Positions 11,391-20,468 of a stretch of DNA of 33,266 nucleotides are shown here, piece by piece (the first letter of the stretch is position 1; each line of letters begins with the position of its first letter). The notes below the pieces were generated by a model. The model was given only the letters and a program-made list of their open reading frames with translations, made no database searches and was not told the origin of the DNA. Source of the stretch: Asterionellopsis glacialis (lineage: Eukaryota; Bacillariophyta; Plagiogrammaphyceae; Rhaphoneidales; Asterionellopsidaceae); contig WKLE02004064.1 of the NCBI GenBank assembly GCA_014885115.2, positions 1-33,266 of the forward strand, read 5' to 3'. Made by a program: the position numbers and the translations under genes.

Positions 11391-11825
11391 CTAGAAAAAA
11401 AGAAAGAAACAGAGCAAGAAGATAACGTAGAATAAACAGAGAGAAAGAGAGAGCAAAACAGATAGAAATGTAGTAGCTAGGGAAAACAAGTAAAACATAA
11501 AAGCAATGCAGAAAAAGGGAAATACTTTTATTACAATAATAATCATAATAATAATAATAATTGAATGTTGTTTAAAATTGTAAATGCGATACTAAAAAAT
11601 GATTGTTCACGCATATGCATACGCATACTACGAGCTACCCACCCAACAGACTGGCTACACAATCGGAAGAGCATTTAGCACACATGTTTCATACAATAGG
11701 ATATGTATGTGACTGTGTAGTTTCTAGTTGTTGTTATATGTATTTACTTTTGTGATTGTTGTTGTTTTGGATTCTCCCTCTCGACTACAAGCAGGTAAGT
11801 AAGAGGTACCTACATTATCAAAGTT
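11391..11825. other. Intergenic region between convergent genes
   Basis: Separates the stop codons of the CRAL-TRIO-like gene and CSN2. It starts with a purine-rich stretch (AGAAAG, GAGAAAGAGAGAG) and contains an ATA/AAT trinucleotide microsatellite at about 11535-11561. It must hold both 3' untranslated ends. No gene is seen. Confidence 0.7.
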
Positions 11826-13562
11826 TTAATGCACCCCTCTCATATGATGATGTGAACCATGATGCTGTTCTTTCACTCTTGTATTGGAAATCGATGAAAC
11901 CAATGTTTCTAATGCATTTGCCAATTCTTCCATGGAATGTAATTTAGGATTTGTACTTTTGGAACTAACGCTTGTGCCACCAAGGGTTTTAGAGGTGCTG
12001 GTAGACTGATTCATTTTTGTCGCCCCAGTACTGTTATCACCACTACCACCACCACCACTAGTACTACTATTGCTATTGTTCTTGGTATCATTCTTATTGG
12101 CACCCTGACCAATTTCTTTATCTTTAATTAATACACCATGGACTTGATCAATTTGCCCACCTTGCAATGTCCCATCTAAGATTAAGGAAACTAATAAGTT
12201 CTCCACATCTTGTACCGGGATATCATTTAATTCATGTGATATGGCCTGTAAGGAAATACGTGTGTAGGGACGTATGACGCGTCGTAACACTTGTGTACGG
12301 ATGGTTCTCAATAAGTCTTCAACATGTTCACGTACAAATTCATCTTGCATAAATCTACTTTTTTGTTTCGTCAAGATGGATTCAAATGTTTGTATTTCAT
12401 TGTTATGAAAGGCATGGACCAAATTGGTCATGGCGACAATTTCAGGATCGTCCCGGTAGGGACGTGCTTCTTGGGAATCAAATGGATTAATAGTAGACGC
12501 GTGTAACATACTTGCCATGACTAAATATTTGAGACACCGCAAGCGAGATGGATCACCTGCTTCATCGTAACTTTTAAAGGCTTGAAAGAAGGTAGAGGTA
12601 GCTTCGGAATATTCGCGACTTGCCATATGCATTTTACCACCCAATTCTTGGATCAAGGCCAAGGTCCGTGGGTGGGGTATACCTCCACGTACCGACATGG
12701 CCTTTTGAAAGACATCCCGTAGTTTTTTATTATCTTTTTGTTTACTATACAATTGTATTTGCAAGGCATAAATTTCCATTAAATTCGTCGATGATGTCGT
12801 AGTAGAAGAGGAAGATCCTTCACCAGCATCATTTGATTCTTGTTGTTGATAATGTTTCAAATCACGCAAGACCAATTGCAATTTGGTAGTTTCATTCATT
12901 TCATATAATAATTGTCCATACTTCAAATTTGTTTTAAACCATAACCTTTCATTAGGAGATGTTCCTATTTTGGGATGGAATATTTGCAATGTAGCATCGT
13001 AGACATTCCGTGCGACAACTTTGGGATCCAGAGCTACTTTATCAGTCACAGTTGTAGACCTTGAATTTGAATCTGACCCTTGGTATAAGGAAGAGACACG
13101 TTCCAACATTCCGTTGATGCCTTTTTCAATCGCATTCGGACTGACAGCTCCCGAAGCAATAATGTCCAGCAATAGCGAATATTGTTTCATCATTTCCTGG
13201 GAATTTCCAATTCTTAAATAATATTTGACCAATTGTTTTCGTGCTTTGTAGGACCAAATTTTCATAGTTGATTTATCGCCGTCATCGTCATCATTGTCTT
13301 GCTCTTCCGCTTGTTGTTTCGTTTCCAACTCCACAACTTCTTGAAAGGCTTCCAAAATTTCGGAGGGCGTGGAATCCGACGAATCTCGTAACCCCTTGGC
13401 ATTGTAATAGGCATTTTCTAGCGCAACTTCGGCATCGTCCGCTTCTTCTTCTTCGTCGGTATATTCAAAATTATCTTCCATATCTTGATCATCTTCGGAC
13501 CCTCCAGCACCATCGGATGCATCTTCATCGTATTCATACTCGTATTCTTCGCTATCACTCAT
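11826..13562 (-). CDS. CSN2: COP9 signalosome complex subunit 2
   Basis: Predicted protein of 578 residues from the ATG at 13562; the codon six bases further upstream is TTG, so the family-typical MSDSEEYEYEYDED start is preferred. CSN2 is a PCI-domain scaffold of the COP9 signalosome, which removes NEDD8 from cullins and so controls SCF ubiquitin ligases in nucleus and cytosol. Family signatures run in order: the acidic N-terminus, LENAYYNAKGL, RLWFKTNLKYGQLLYE, LMEIYALQIQLYSKQKDNKKL, IPHPRTLALIQELGGKMHM, CLKYLVMASML, NPFDSQEARPY and, in the PCI/winged-helix part, REHVEDLLRTIRTQVL and RPYTRISL, then GQIDQVHGVL. Animal and plant CSN2 are about 440 residues. The surplus is an acidic N-terminal stretch, small inserts, and a Gly/Ser/Thr/Asn-rich linker of about 60 residues between the PCI domain and the C-terminal helix. 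It is a single exon, transcribed divergently from the Nudix gene. Confidence 0.95.
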   Translation of the reverse strand: MSDSEEYEYEYDEDASDGAGGSEDDQDMEDNFEYTDEEEEADDAEVALENAYYNAKGLRDSSDSTPSEILEAFQEVVELETKQQAEEQDNDDDDGDKSTMKIWSYKARKQLVKYYLRIGNSQEMMKQYSLLLDIIASGAVSPNAIEKGINGMLERVSSLYQGSDSNSRSTTVTDKVALDPKVVARNVYDATLQIFHPKIGTSPNERLWFKTNLKYGQLLYEMNETTKLQLVLRDLKHYQQQESNDAGEGSSSSTTTSSTNLMEIYALQIQLYSKQKDNKKLRDVFQKAMSVRGGIPHPRTLALIQELGGKMHMASREYSEATSTFFQAFKSYDEAGDPSRLRCLKYLVMASMLHASTINPFDSQEARPYRDDPEIVAMTNLVHAFHNNEIQTFESILTKQKSRFMQDEFVREHVEDLLRTIRTQVLRRVIRPYTRISLQAISHELNDIPVQDVENLLVSLILDGTLQGGQIDQVHGVLIKDKEIGQGANKNDTKNNSNSSTSGGGGSGDNSTGATKMNQSTSTSKTLGGTSVSSKSTNPKLHSMEELANALETLVSSISNTRVKEQHHGSHHHMRGVH

Positions 13563-14298
13563 CTTCAAGTTACTGCGTTATTTTTTATTATTGTCTCTCC
13601 TCTCCGTGTCTTCTCAAGTCAACAGGACCAAGATGCGTTGCTTCTGCTTTGACTATATTCCATCGCCTCCAGCCTGCAGAGAAACGCGGCTGTCAGTATC
13701 GTCGAGTCGTCGGCCAACGATGGATCCTATTTTTGCGCAGTCGGAAAAATTCTCTTATATTCGTTCGGGTCCTACTGTTAAAGAGAAGATCTTTGTTCTC
13801 TACAGGAGTGTTTATTCATGTCCTTCGGGTCTGTCTTCCCTCCCTCTGAGGGTGCGGTTGGCGAAGTGGTTGACGACGGACGAAGCCCAGAAGAAAAAGG
13901 CTTTTTAAATATTAGTATCCCTATCCTCAATAAGGATATGTACGCATACTTGCTCTGTCTTCTCTAAGGAATGACGTATGAACTTGATGGAGGGATATTT
14001 ATTAGGATATCGATTATAATAACTAAAAATGATTGGTGATGGATAGCCTCGAAAATGATTTTCTAGAAGTGATTGCTGCGCCAAAGATCGCCACCCGACG
14101 GGACATAACCTCATGACATGACATTATATCTGGCTTGGGATGCGAGGATATTATAATAGCTTCATTTAAATAGAGTCAGACAGTTCCTATTGCACTAGCT
14201 CTAGTAGTCCTCGCTATAATAGCAAAAGGTATTGAGAAATAGATAGATAGCGGCGACATTATAGATACATCCATCTTTAAAAAACTTAAAAACAGATA
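13563..14298. other. Shared upstream region of CSN2 and the Nudix gene
   Basis: 736 bp between two divergently oriented start codons, so it should contain both promoters. Open frames on the plus strand from 13591 run antisense to nothing known and have no family motif. No clear TATA box or other site can be assigned with confidence. Confidence 0.6.
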
Positions 14299-15816
14299 AT
14301 GGGATCCACGTCCATGACGATAACACCATTGTTTCGTTACAATTACGACGCAATCGCTATAATATTGTTATTATCATTATCGTCATTTACGAACGCATTT
14401 ACATTTGTGAGAAAGAATCATTTGCTAGTACAACGAAACCACCAACAAACCCAACGTTTACAGTCCAGAGAATTGCATATGCAACAACAACACCAAGACG
14501 AAGAAAGCATCAAAATGACGGAAGAACAATCGCACCTACCTCAAGAAAAATATTATGCATCTCTTGCAGGTCCATTGGTAGTGGATATTCAATCGTCAGA
14601 TGTATGGACATTGATACCGATTGCCAACGTAAATGGTGTTTCCAACGATATGCCAGTGGGGACACAAGCCATGAAGGCTTTACAAACGAAGCATAATGGC
14701 AATGATGGTGTAGATGAACCAGAAGGAAATGCAAAATCCATTACGTTGAAATGTCATTCCGAAAATGAGAGTTGCAACGACAACAACGACGATGACAAGG
14801 GAGTTTGTCGTCATATTATTATAAGCATGACAGCTACACCTACCATGACAAATGATGAAATTGAATATTATTCTGATGTTATTGGTGTATTATCACGTAT
14901 TATGATTCAACGATATGAAACGGAGCAAGAAGAGGGGAAAGATACTGACGTTCCGACAATGTATAAAATTACAGTACCGTATTTTGACGAAGAAACAGAA
15001 GTCATGACCGAAACAACGTTGGAACTAAATTCCTTATCCAATCATGAGGATATTTATAAATTGTTCTTTGACTTTGACGAGACTGTCGAATTAGTCGATA
15101 TGGTGGCAACAACTGGTAATGATGGTAGTGGTGGTGATACCCATGTTGTACTGGGGAGTGTTCCACGTCCTTTAGTACATGGGTTTAACTTATTGCATCG
15201 CGGCATTGGTGTTGTTGTAACACGTGGAACGGCCATAGATGAGGAAACGAAGAAAGATGCAGCAGCCACAACAGATCTTCCTGATTTATATACACATCGT
15301 CGTACATCGACGAAACGTATCTTTCCATCCTTATATGACATGTTTGTAGGTGGTGTATCAGGTACACAAGAAGATGCAACTGTGACAGTTATTCGAGAAT
15401 TAGAAGAAGAATTAGGTTTATCCAATGAGCAACAATTATCATCCAAATTATTTGATTGTACAGTTTGTACATCCTATAACCGTTGTGTTGTTGCTGTATT
15501 TTGTTATACATGTGAAAAAGAAGAAGAATCCAAAATACAATGGCAAAAGGAAGAAGTTGCTTGGGGCGATTTTGTTCCCTATTCGACAATCGAACAAGCT
15601 GCACAGTTATCCATCAATCGATTAAAGCAAGTAGGTGAATGGCCTGGAACATACCCTCAAGATGACAACAATAACGAGGACGAAAATAGTAGTGCTGGTG
15701 TTGTTGCATCGTCTGACACCCATAATGACAATGATGATTGGAAACAATGGGATTTTGTTCCAGATGGATTATTAGTTTGGAACGCATGGATTGAATGGTA
15801 TCATAACAACAATTAA
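14299..15816 (+). CDS. Nudix hydrolase, probably plastid-targeted
   Basis: Predicted protein of 505 residues. Nudix enzymes hydrolyse nucleoside diphosphates linked to another group; the substrate here cannot be read from sequence. The Nudix box at residues 352-374 is canonical (GX5EX7REUXEEXGU): GVSGTQE, seven residues, then REL, EE and GL, so all metal-binding glutamates are present. The preceding HRRTSTKRIFPSLYDMFVGG matches the group of Nudix proteins related to YfcD and IPP-isomerase-like sequences. The N-terminus has a hydrophobic stretch (residues about 18-32) ending SFTNA-FTF, an ASAFAP-type cleavage site followed by a basic, Gln/His-rich transit-like stretch, so import into the secondary plastid is likely. 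Residues 33-160 and the acidic Asn/Asp-rich C-terminal inserts are low in complexity. Single exon. Start supported by the presequence. Confidence 0.88.
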   Translation: MGSTSMTITPLFRYNYDAIAIILLLSLSSFTNAFTFVRKNHLLVQRNHQQTQRLQSRELHMQQQHQDEESIKMTEEQSHLPQEKYYASLAGPLVVDIQSSDVWTLIPIANVNGVSNDMPVGTQAMKALQTKHNGNDGVDEPEGNAKSITLKCHSENESCNDNNDDDKGVCRHIIISMTATPTMTNDEIEYYSDVIGVLSRIMIQRYETEQEEGKDTDVPTMYKITVPYFDEETEVMTETTLELNSLSNHEDIYKLFFDFDETVELVDMVATTGNDGSGGDTHVVLGSVPRPLVHGFNLLHRGIGVVVTRGTAIDEETKKDAAATTDLPDLYTHRRTSTKRIFPSLYDMFVGGVSGTQEDATVTVIRELEEELGLSNEQQLSSKLFDCTVCTSYNRCVVAVFCYTCEKEEESKIQWQKEEVAWGDFVPYSTIEQAAQLSINRLKQVGEWPGTYPQDDNNNEDENSSAGVVASSDTHNDNDDWKQWDFVPDGLLVWNAWIEWYHNNN

Positions 15817-16141
15817 GAGATAGGACCATAAGACTGTGCTTACTTTTGCATGAATGTTTTAACAATCAAGCTTTTTTTCTCCAGCTGGATCCTTTTTTGC
15901 AACATAAATCGTATGCACGGGAGTGTACCCGTGCTGAAACGATAGTAGGTTTCTTTGCGGAAATGAACAGACAGACAAACTAACAATAACAGACATTTTT
16001 TGGCTATATCTTCTCAATTTTTCCTATGTTCTTTACAGATAAAAACGGAACAAGATCGCGAACTGCGAAAACGGAAGCACATGATCGACACTGCACTGCC
16101 TTCCTCGATCATTTCATGTACAGCAAGAGAAATAGATCAAA
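15817..16141. other. Intergenic region
   Basis: 325 bp between two genes on the same strand. A short inverted repeat at about 15917-15932 (GGGAGTGTACCCGTGC, arms GCACGGG and CCCGTGC when the left flank is included) could help form the 3' end of the Nudix transcript. Otherwise nothing is recognised; the right part is probably promoter and leader of the next gene. Confidence 0.45.
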
Positions 16142-17041
16142 ATGACACTGATAGCACTCTTTACTCACAAAGGGGAAAGAACAAGTTCGAGTACGAATCA
16201 CAGTAATAATGCCATGTCTCCCTTTGAAATGGCACAAATCGATCATGATGAAGAAGATCGACCGCCACAGCATCTTCGTGTGAATGATGATGATGATGGA
16301 AATTTCAATGATACTGACGCAGATGATGTGATTGCAGGCGATGGTGCGTTTGATGTAGATCGCATTGCAGCTTGGGTTGAAGATACACCGAATCGTATAG
16401 CAGCACAAAATGACGGATTTAGTCGACGATTGTGTTATAAGTTTATGAATTTTACAATTTATTTGGTGGGCGCCATACCCGCTGCAGCCATTTTGGCGGT
16501 ATTGTATTATGTGGGCATTGTATTATTACAGCTTCAGATCAAGGCTAGGAATATTGGTGCGGTATTGTTTGCACTTTGTGTCATTCAACCATTAGGATCC
16601 TTCGGATTTTATTATTGTGCATCACGCCAATTACAAAATGTATTGCCTGGATTACCCACTTGGAGATTGCCCATGATACTGGTGGTCGGATCATGTTGCT
16701 TTCATGATGGTTTGTTGACGAAACGACAAACCTGGAGATTAGCATTTATTCTGATATTGGAAAGTACATTCTTCTTGGTTAGCTTGGCTGGAACAAGTGT
16801 TCTTTTTTTGATTTATCAAGATGGTCATCCACATTCCACCAGTGGTCGGAGCAGCCGGAGTGGTAACAAGGATGATACAAGTTTGGAAGATATTCTGATC
16901 TTTGCATGTTGTTGTTTACCAGCAGTTGCATGGTATTTTGGTTTCAAATTTTTATTTCAAAAGTGTTCTTCGAGTAGACCTGCACAGTCGCGTTATAGTC
17001 ATCTTGCGAATGTTCGGGAGAACAATGTTCAGCTCATGTAA
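16142..17041 (+). CDS. Multi-pass membrane protein, function unknown
   Basis: Predicted protein of 299 residues, not recognised. An alternative ATG in frame at 16214 would shorten it by 24 residues. The first 95 residues are hydrophilic and acidic (runs of Asp/Asn). Hydrophobic segments lie at about 102-130, 137-159, 199-225 and 250-272, with a weaker one at 175-190, giving four or five membrane spans. Between the last two there is a Ser/Arg/Gly-rich loop, and the tail is basic and short. Cysteine clusters occur in spans four (CCF) and the last (CCC). No signal peptide precedes the spans. Long uninterrupted frame, fewer acidic codons in the spans and a clear stop support a real gene. No transporter or enzyme motif is seen. 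Confidence 0.65.
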   Translation: MTLIALFTHKGERTSSSTNHSNNAMSPFEMAQIDHDEEDRPPQHLRVNDDDDGNFNDTDADDVIAGDGAFDVDRIAAWVEDTPNRIAAQNDGFSRRLCYKFMNFTIYLVGAIPAAAILAVLYYVGIVLLQLQIKARNIGAVLFALCVIQPLGSFGFYYCASRQLQNVLPGLPTWRLPMILVVGSCCFHDGLLTKRQTWRLAFILILESTFFLVSLAGTSVLFLIYQDGHPHSTSGRSSRSGNKDDTSLEDILIFACCCLPAVAWYFGFKFLFQKCSSSRPAQSRYSHLANVRENNVQLM

Positions 17042-17858
17042 ACGCAAGTATCTTGTACTACAAAGTATACGTTATCATATTGTGAAAATAATATTTGAAT
17101 TCAAGAGTTCAATTTGACTTGAATAGGCCAACACGAGCAACGGGAGGAACTTCTTCCAAAAGTATTAGGTAAATTTATTATGATATTCAATAATAAAATG
17201 TTAGTTATATTGTAGGGCTTTCGTTTATGATTCACTGTGTCTAAAGAGCTGTCTAAAGTGCTTTCATGCTCTCTTTCAAATAACGCCAAACTTGTGGCAA
17301 CTATCATACCTGGTAAGCAAGAGGATTAGTTTGTTAGGCCTAAGTAGAGTCCTTCTATTTTATTATTGTTGTCAATCAAAATGTATCGCACTATTTGCAA
17401 GAGTACCTTACCTGTACCTGGTATAGGACAACTCTCTAGTACCTCTGGGTACCTTTATACCTGAGTTGTACGGTACTGGTGGTCATACTGACTGTGCTTC
17501 GTAGCGTAAAGAACTGAGACAAGAGAACAGAGGTCGTTCGTAGAAAATATCTTTTGTACACCTGAGTAATGTCATATAAACGTTACTATTAGTATTATCT
17601 CTACTTGTTTTTGCTATTCATAATATGAAGCACAACATCATCCAACCACCACAAAAGTGATGCATGCACCCATCACACATAAAAAAAATTCTGTAAATCT
17701 CATCTAAATGACACGATCGGGTACAACACATTTGCTCTTTTCTTTGTATTGCTCAAACATCGCAAACGACGGACATTACATCATCCCTAGGTACACACAC
17801 ACATCAATCACAACGAAGCCGGGAGGATAAAGGGGAGAAAGCCTCTTTATTTCAGAGA
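17042..17858. other. Intergenic region with palindromic repeats
   Basis: 817 bp without a supportable gene. It carries the GTACC-type palindromes between 17308 and 17480 and an AC-rich stretch close to the start of the methyltransferase gene (about 17630-17815), which is probably its promoter and leader. CpG content is normal. Confidence 0.6.
17308..17480. repeat. GTACC-type palindromic repeats
   Basis: TACCTGGTA at 17308-17316. Then, from 17404, TACCTTACCTGTACCTGGTA, followed by GTACCTCTGGGTACC, TATACCTGAG and GTACGGTACTGG. Same family as the repeats at the left end and at 26.8-27.0 kb. They lie between two same-strand genes. Confidence 0.65.
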
Positions 17859-19280
17859 ATGACATTTCATTTCATTTGCACCAAATTTCTTATTGGCATG
17901 TTCTTTCTGTGGAATCTGTCTAAAAGTAGTTTTGCTTTGGTATCGCAACAATCACTACACGTCAAATCATCATTATCACAAAAATCATACTTTTACAAGG
18001 GGACGGTTGCATTTTCAAGAATCATTTCACCTTTGTTTTCATCAAGACCGACACCTGTTGGAGTGGATCGGACGGATAGTCGTGCTAGTGGTGAACCAGG
18101 ACAACACGAAACAGCTATTCAAGTATCGGATGAAGAGTTTCGTGTATGGTTAACTAATGAATTAAAGGATGTGCCAAGCAGAGAGGAATACAGTGCAGTG
18201 TACGAGGAGGCCATAACAGCTATAATAAATTGGAGAATCCGATATCGCGGAAATCCAAGATTATGGCAAAGAATCTTTAAAAAAGAACGTGTCATTAAAG
18301 AATTAATTGAAGCAGTACCGATAATAGATGCTGTTCAATCAATTGTCAAATCTTACAACACCAATAATAAAAGGGATGATGGTCAGGAAAAGATTACAAT
18401 TGTTGATTTAGCATCAGGAAAGGGATTTTTAAGTATGTTTCTTAGTGAAATGCTGCCCCCTACCAAGGTTGATAAAATGATTTTAATTGATAAAGCATGG
18501 CCACTATGTAATACTCTTGAACCATTACCTCATCAAATGAACTGGGACCATATTTACGGAAATGTTACAAACGCCACTGGTACACGCTATACCAAGAACG
18601 ACGGTGATAATGATGACACCAACAAGAATAGTCCGAAGACGTACTTTGAAACATGGCCAATACCGTTGCATACATCTAAGCAGGATTTAAAACGAGGATC
18701 TGTTCAGCGACAATTGAAGAAGCGTTTATTTGAACAAGCAAAGGGTCCCATAATAATTCTTGCTATACATTTGTGTGGGACGTTATCCCTAAAGGCAATT
18801 GATATGTTCAATGAAAATCCCAACATTGTGAATTTTATTGCTCTAAAGCCATGCTGTTTACCACCCATGGTCTATGCACAACGTAATGAAACATTTGCGA
18901 TTGGTCAACATACATTTGATGCCAAGGATGTATGTTCCAATGGAAAGTTTGTTGGTAATACATGGCATGGACCACCAAGATGGAATTTAGAAGGCAAATT
19001 CAATTTATGGGCAGATCATTTATACAAAGGCATTAATATTATTGATGCGAAAGAAGAAACTGTCAGTACCAAAAACAAGGGAACAGGAGGAGCTAGTATC
19101 TTAGAGGCAAATGAGGAAAGTGTGCAAGCTCTAACAGCCAATGTGAATATTCCAGGACGAAAAGAAAAACGTTACGCTGAGATCCAAGTAGATGGTGGGT
19201 ATCAGAACACATACATATTTGCGCAACGAAATCCATTAACACAACAAGTATGGTCACACCATGTAAAGATGTCGCAATAA
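17859..19280 (+). CDS. SAM-dependent methyltransferase (Methyltransf_32/METTL25-like)
   Basis: Predicted protein of 473 residues, single exon. The SAM-binding motif I is TIVDLASGKGFLSMFLSEML at about residues 178-197 (DxGxGxG type with Ser-Gly-Lys-Gly). Further on, AIHLCGTLSLKAIDMF (about 301-316) and FIALKPCCLPP (about 325-335) match the HxCG.L and CC blocks seen in the METTL25/TRMT13-related family. The methylated substrate is unknown; RNA is possible by family analogy. The N-terminus (residues 1-28) is hydrophobic and ends KSS-FALV, close to the ASAFAP plastid-import motif, followed by a Ser/Lys/His-rich stretch, so plastid targeting is plausible. The last 160 bases and the 3' flank are duplicated as a broken fragment at 24408-24569. 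The gene converges on the broken oxygenase copy. Confidence 0.72.
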   Translation: MTFHFICTKFLIGMFFLWNLSKSSFALVSQQSLHVKSSLSQKSYFYKGTVAFSRIISPLFSSRPTPVGVDRTDSRASGEPGQHETAIQVSDEEFRVWLTNELKDVPSREEYSAVYEEAITAIINWRIRYRGNPRLWQRIFKKERVIKELIEAVPIIDAVQSIVKSYNTNNKRDDGQEKITIVDLASGKGFLSMFLSEMLPPTKVDKMILIDKAWPLCNTLEPLPHQMNWDHIYGNVTNATGTRYTKNDGDNDDTNKNSPKTYFETWPIPLHTSKQDLKRGSVQRQLKKRLFEQAKGPIIILAIHLCGTLSLKAIDMFNENPNIVNFIALKPCCLPPMVYAQRNETFAIGQHTFDAKDVCSNGKFVGNTWHGPPRWNLEGKFNLWADHLYKGINIIDAKEETVSTKNKGTGGASILEANEESVQALTANVNIPGRKEKRYAEIQVDGGYQNTYIFAQRNPLTQQVWSHHVKMSQ

Positions 19281-20326
19281 GTGTTCGTACCACCATATTT
19301 TTCAACTCTGTCGTTCAATAATCTGCCTATCTTTGAATAGTACAGCAAAAAATATTGGATTTTGGAAACTGAAACTACTACATAAGTTTATTACTTATCT
19401 TCCATTTCAAGGAATCCTCTATAAACATGCTACCTAGAGATAATATTTACTCACAAAAGAAAATTTAGTCGTTGTGTGCATGAGAGAATTCAAATTTGTA
19501 AAATGACCCTGTATAACTTGGATTAGGATTCATAGGTCCTGTTACCTTTACCCTAAATCCATCCTTGGTGACCTTTGTGTCGGTTTCCATATGCATGTGT
19601 TGTGCGTTGTATCGATTTACCAACAACATTGTGATGACTGCATATTGATTCCCCAACAATGCAAACATTCAACGGCAACATTTTGTGAGACATTTTAAGA
19701 GTCCAGACACAAAACTATAAGTAGGAACTACATGATACAACTGGAACTCAATAAATATTGTAACATGAATACTTACCTGATCGACACATGCGCAGGATCA
19801 ACTACATTTTCAATGAAGTAATCAGCACCATATGGTAATTCACGGAAATTGTAAGTTCCCACCCAAAGTTTATCCTCATCAATGGTTTGATCAGTCCGAG
19901 CAGCTGGTACTTCGGTTAGGGCTGATTCTAACCTAGCATCATCACCTGTTTCTGGCCAAACCCAAAGTAATCCATCAACAATTTGTGCGGGGAAGGCATT
20001 GCATTTACTTTTAGGATTCTGTTTGATTGCATCTAAACTGTCAGTAGAATCGAGTTGAGGGATATCCTTAAGATCGCCTTCACCATCAAATCTCCAACCA
20101 TGGTAACTGCAAAACAAGCTTCCATCGTCTTCAATGCGTCCCTCACTCAACGGTACTTTACGATGAGGACATTCATCCACAAAGACACGCCATTGACCAT
20201 CCATACTACGTTTTACATTTTTGGGTCGGTTCTTCTTGGAACGAAAAAGGCCATGGTCACCTTCCATAGGTGCATCATTCCAAAGAACTAAATCCATTCC
20301 CAAAAGTTGAAAGTTATGTGTTTTTT
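19121..20326. repeat. Segmental duplication, left copy
   Basis: From 19121 (TGTGCAAGCTCTAACA) to about 20326 the sequence aligns with 24408-26282. It covers the last 160 bases of the methyltransferase gene, the short convergent intergenic region and part of the Rieske oxygenase. In this copy the methyltransferase is intact and the oxygenase is broken. The offset at the left edge is 5,287 bases. The right copy is longer because the left one lacks 660 bases of oxygenase exon 2. Confidence 0.92.
19465..20326 (-). pseudogene. Broken copy of the PAO-like Rieske oxygenase
   Basis: Homologous to the intact gene at 24762-26551. Exon 1 lacks the signal peptide and about the first 92 codons: homology stops near 20326 and no ATG replaces the original start. 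The Rieske C-x-H and C-x2-H motifs and the iron-site VDPAHVSI remain. The GTAAGT donor and TGCAG acceptor of the intron are kept, but exon 2 has one extra base in the T run at 19616-19618, which shifts the frame directly after the SHHNVVG block. An exact 660-base (220-codon) deletion then joins NPNPSYT to FYKFEFSHAHND, removing the CxxC motif and the membrane anchor. Four to five residues differ from the intact copy over 176 shared residues. Three independent lesions make a functional enzyme unlikely, though a transcript could exist. Confidence 0.9.
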
Positions 20327-20468
20327 ACCGTTAATTAAAAGGTGACTCGTAGGGTGAACAATGTCGATCATTGTCAAAAGATCCAAACTCTAAAACTCCG
20401 TTCTTGTTTCATAGCCGACCCACTGTCCATATTTTGTCTACTACCGGCAAGATATGGGAAAAGAGGCT

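Noticed and set aside
13268..13849. Plus-strand frame of 193 codons overlapping the start of CSN2
   Set aside because: Antisense to the well-supported CSN2 gene and its upstream region, Arg/His/Leu-rich from reversed acidic codons, no motif.
15054..15446. Minus-strand frame of 130 codons
   Set aside because: Antisense to the Nudix gene, including the Nudix box.
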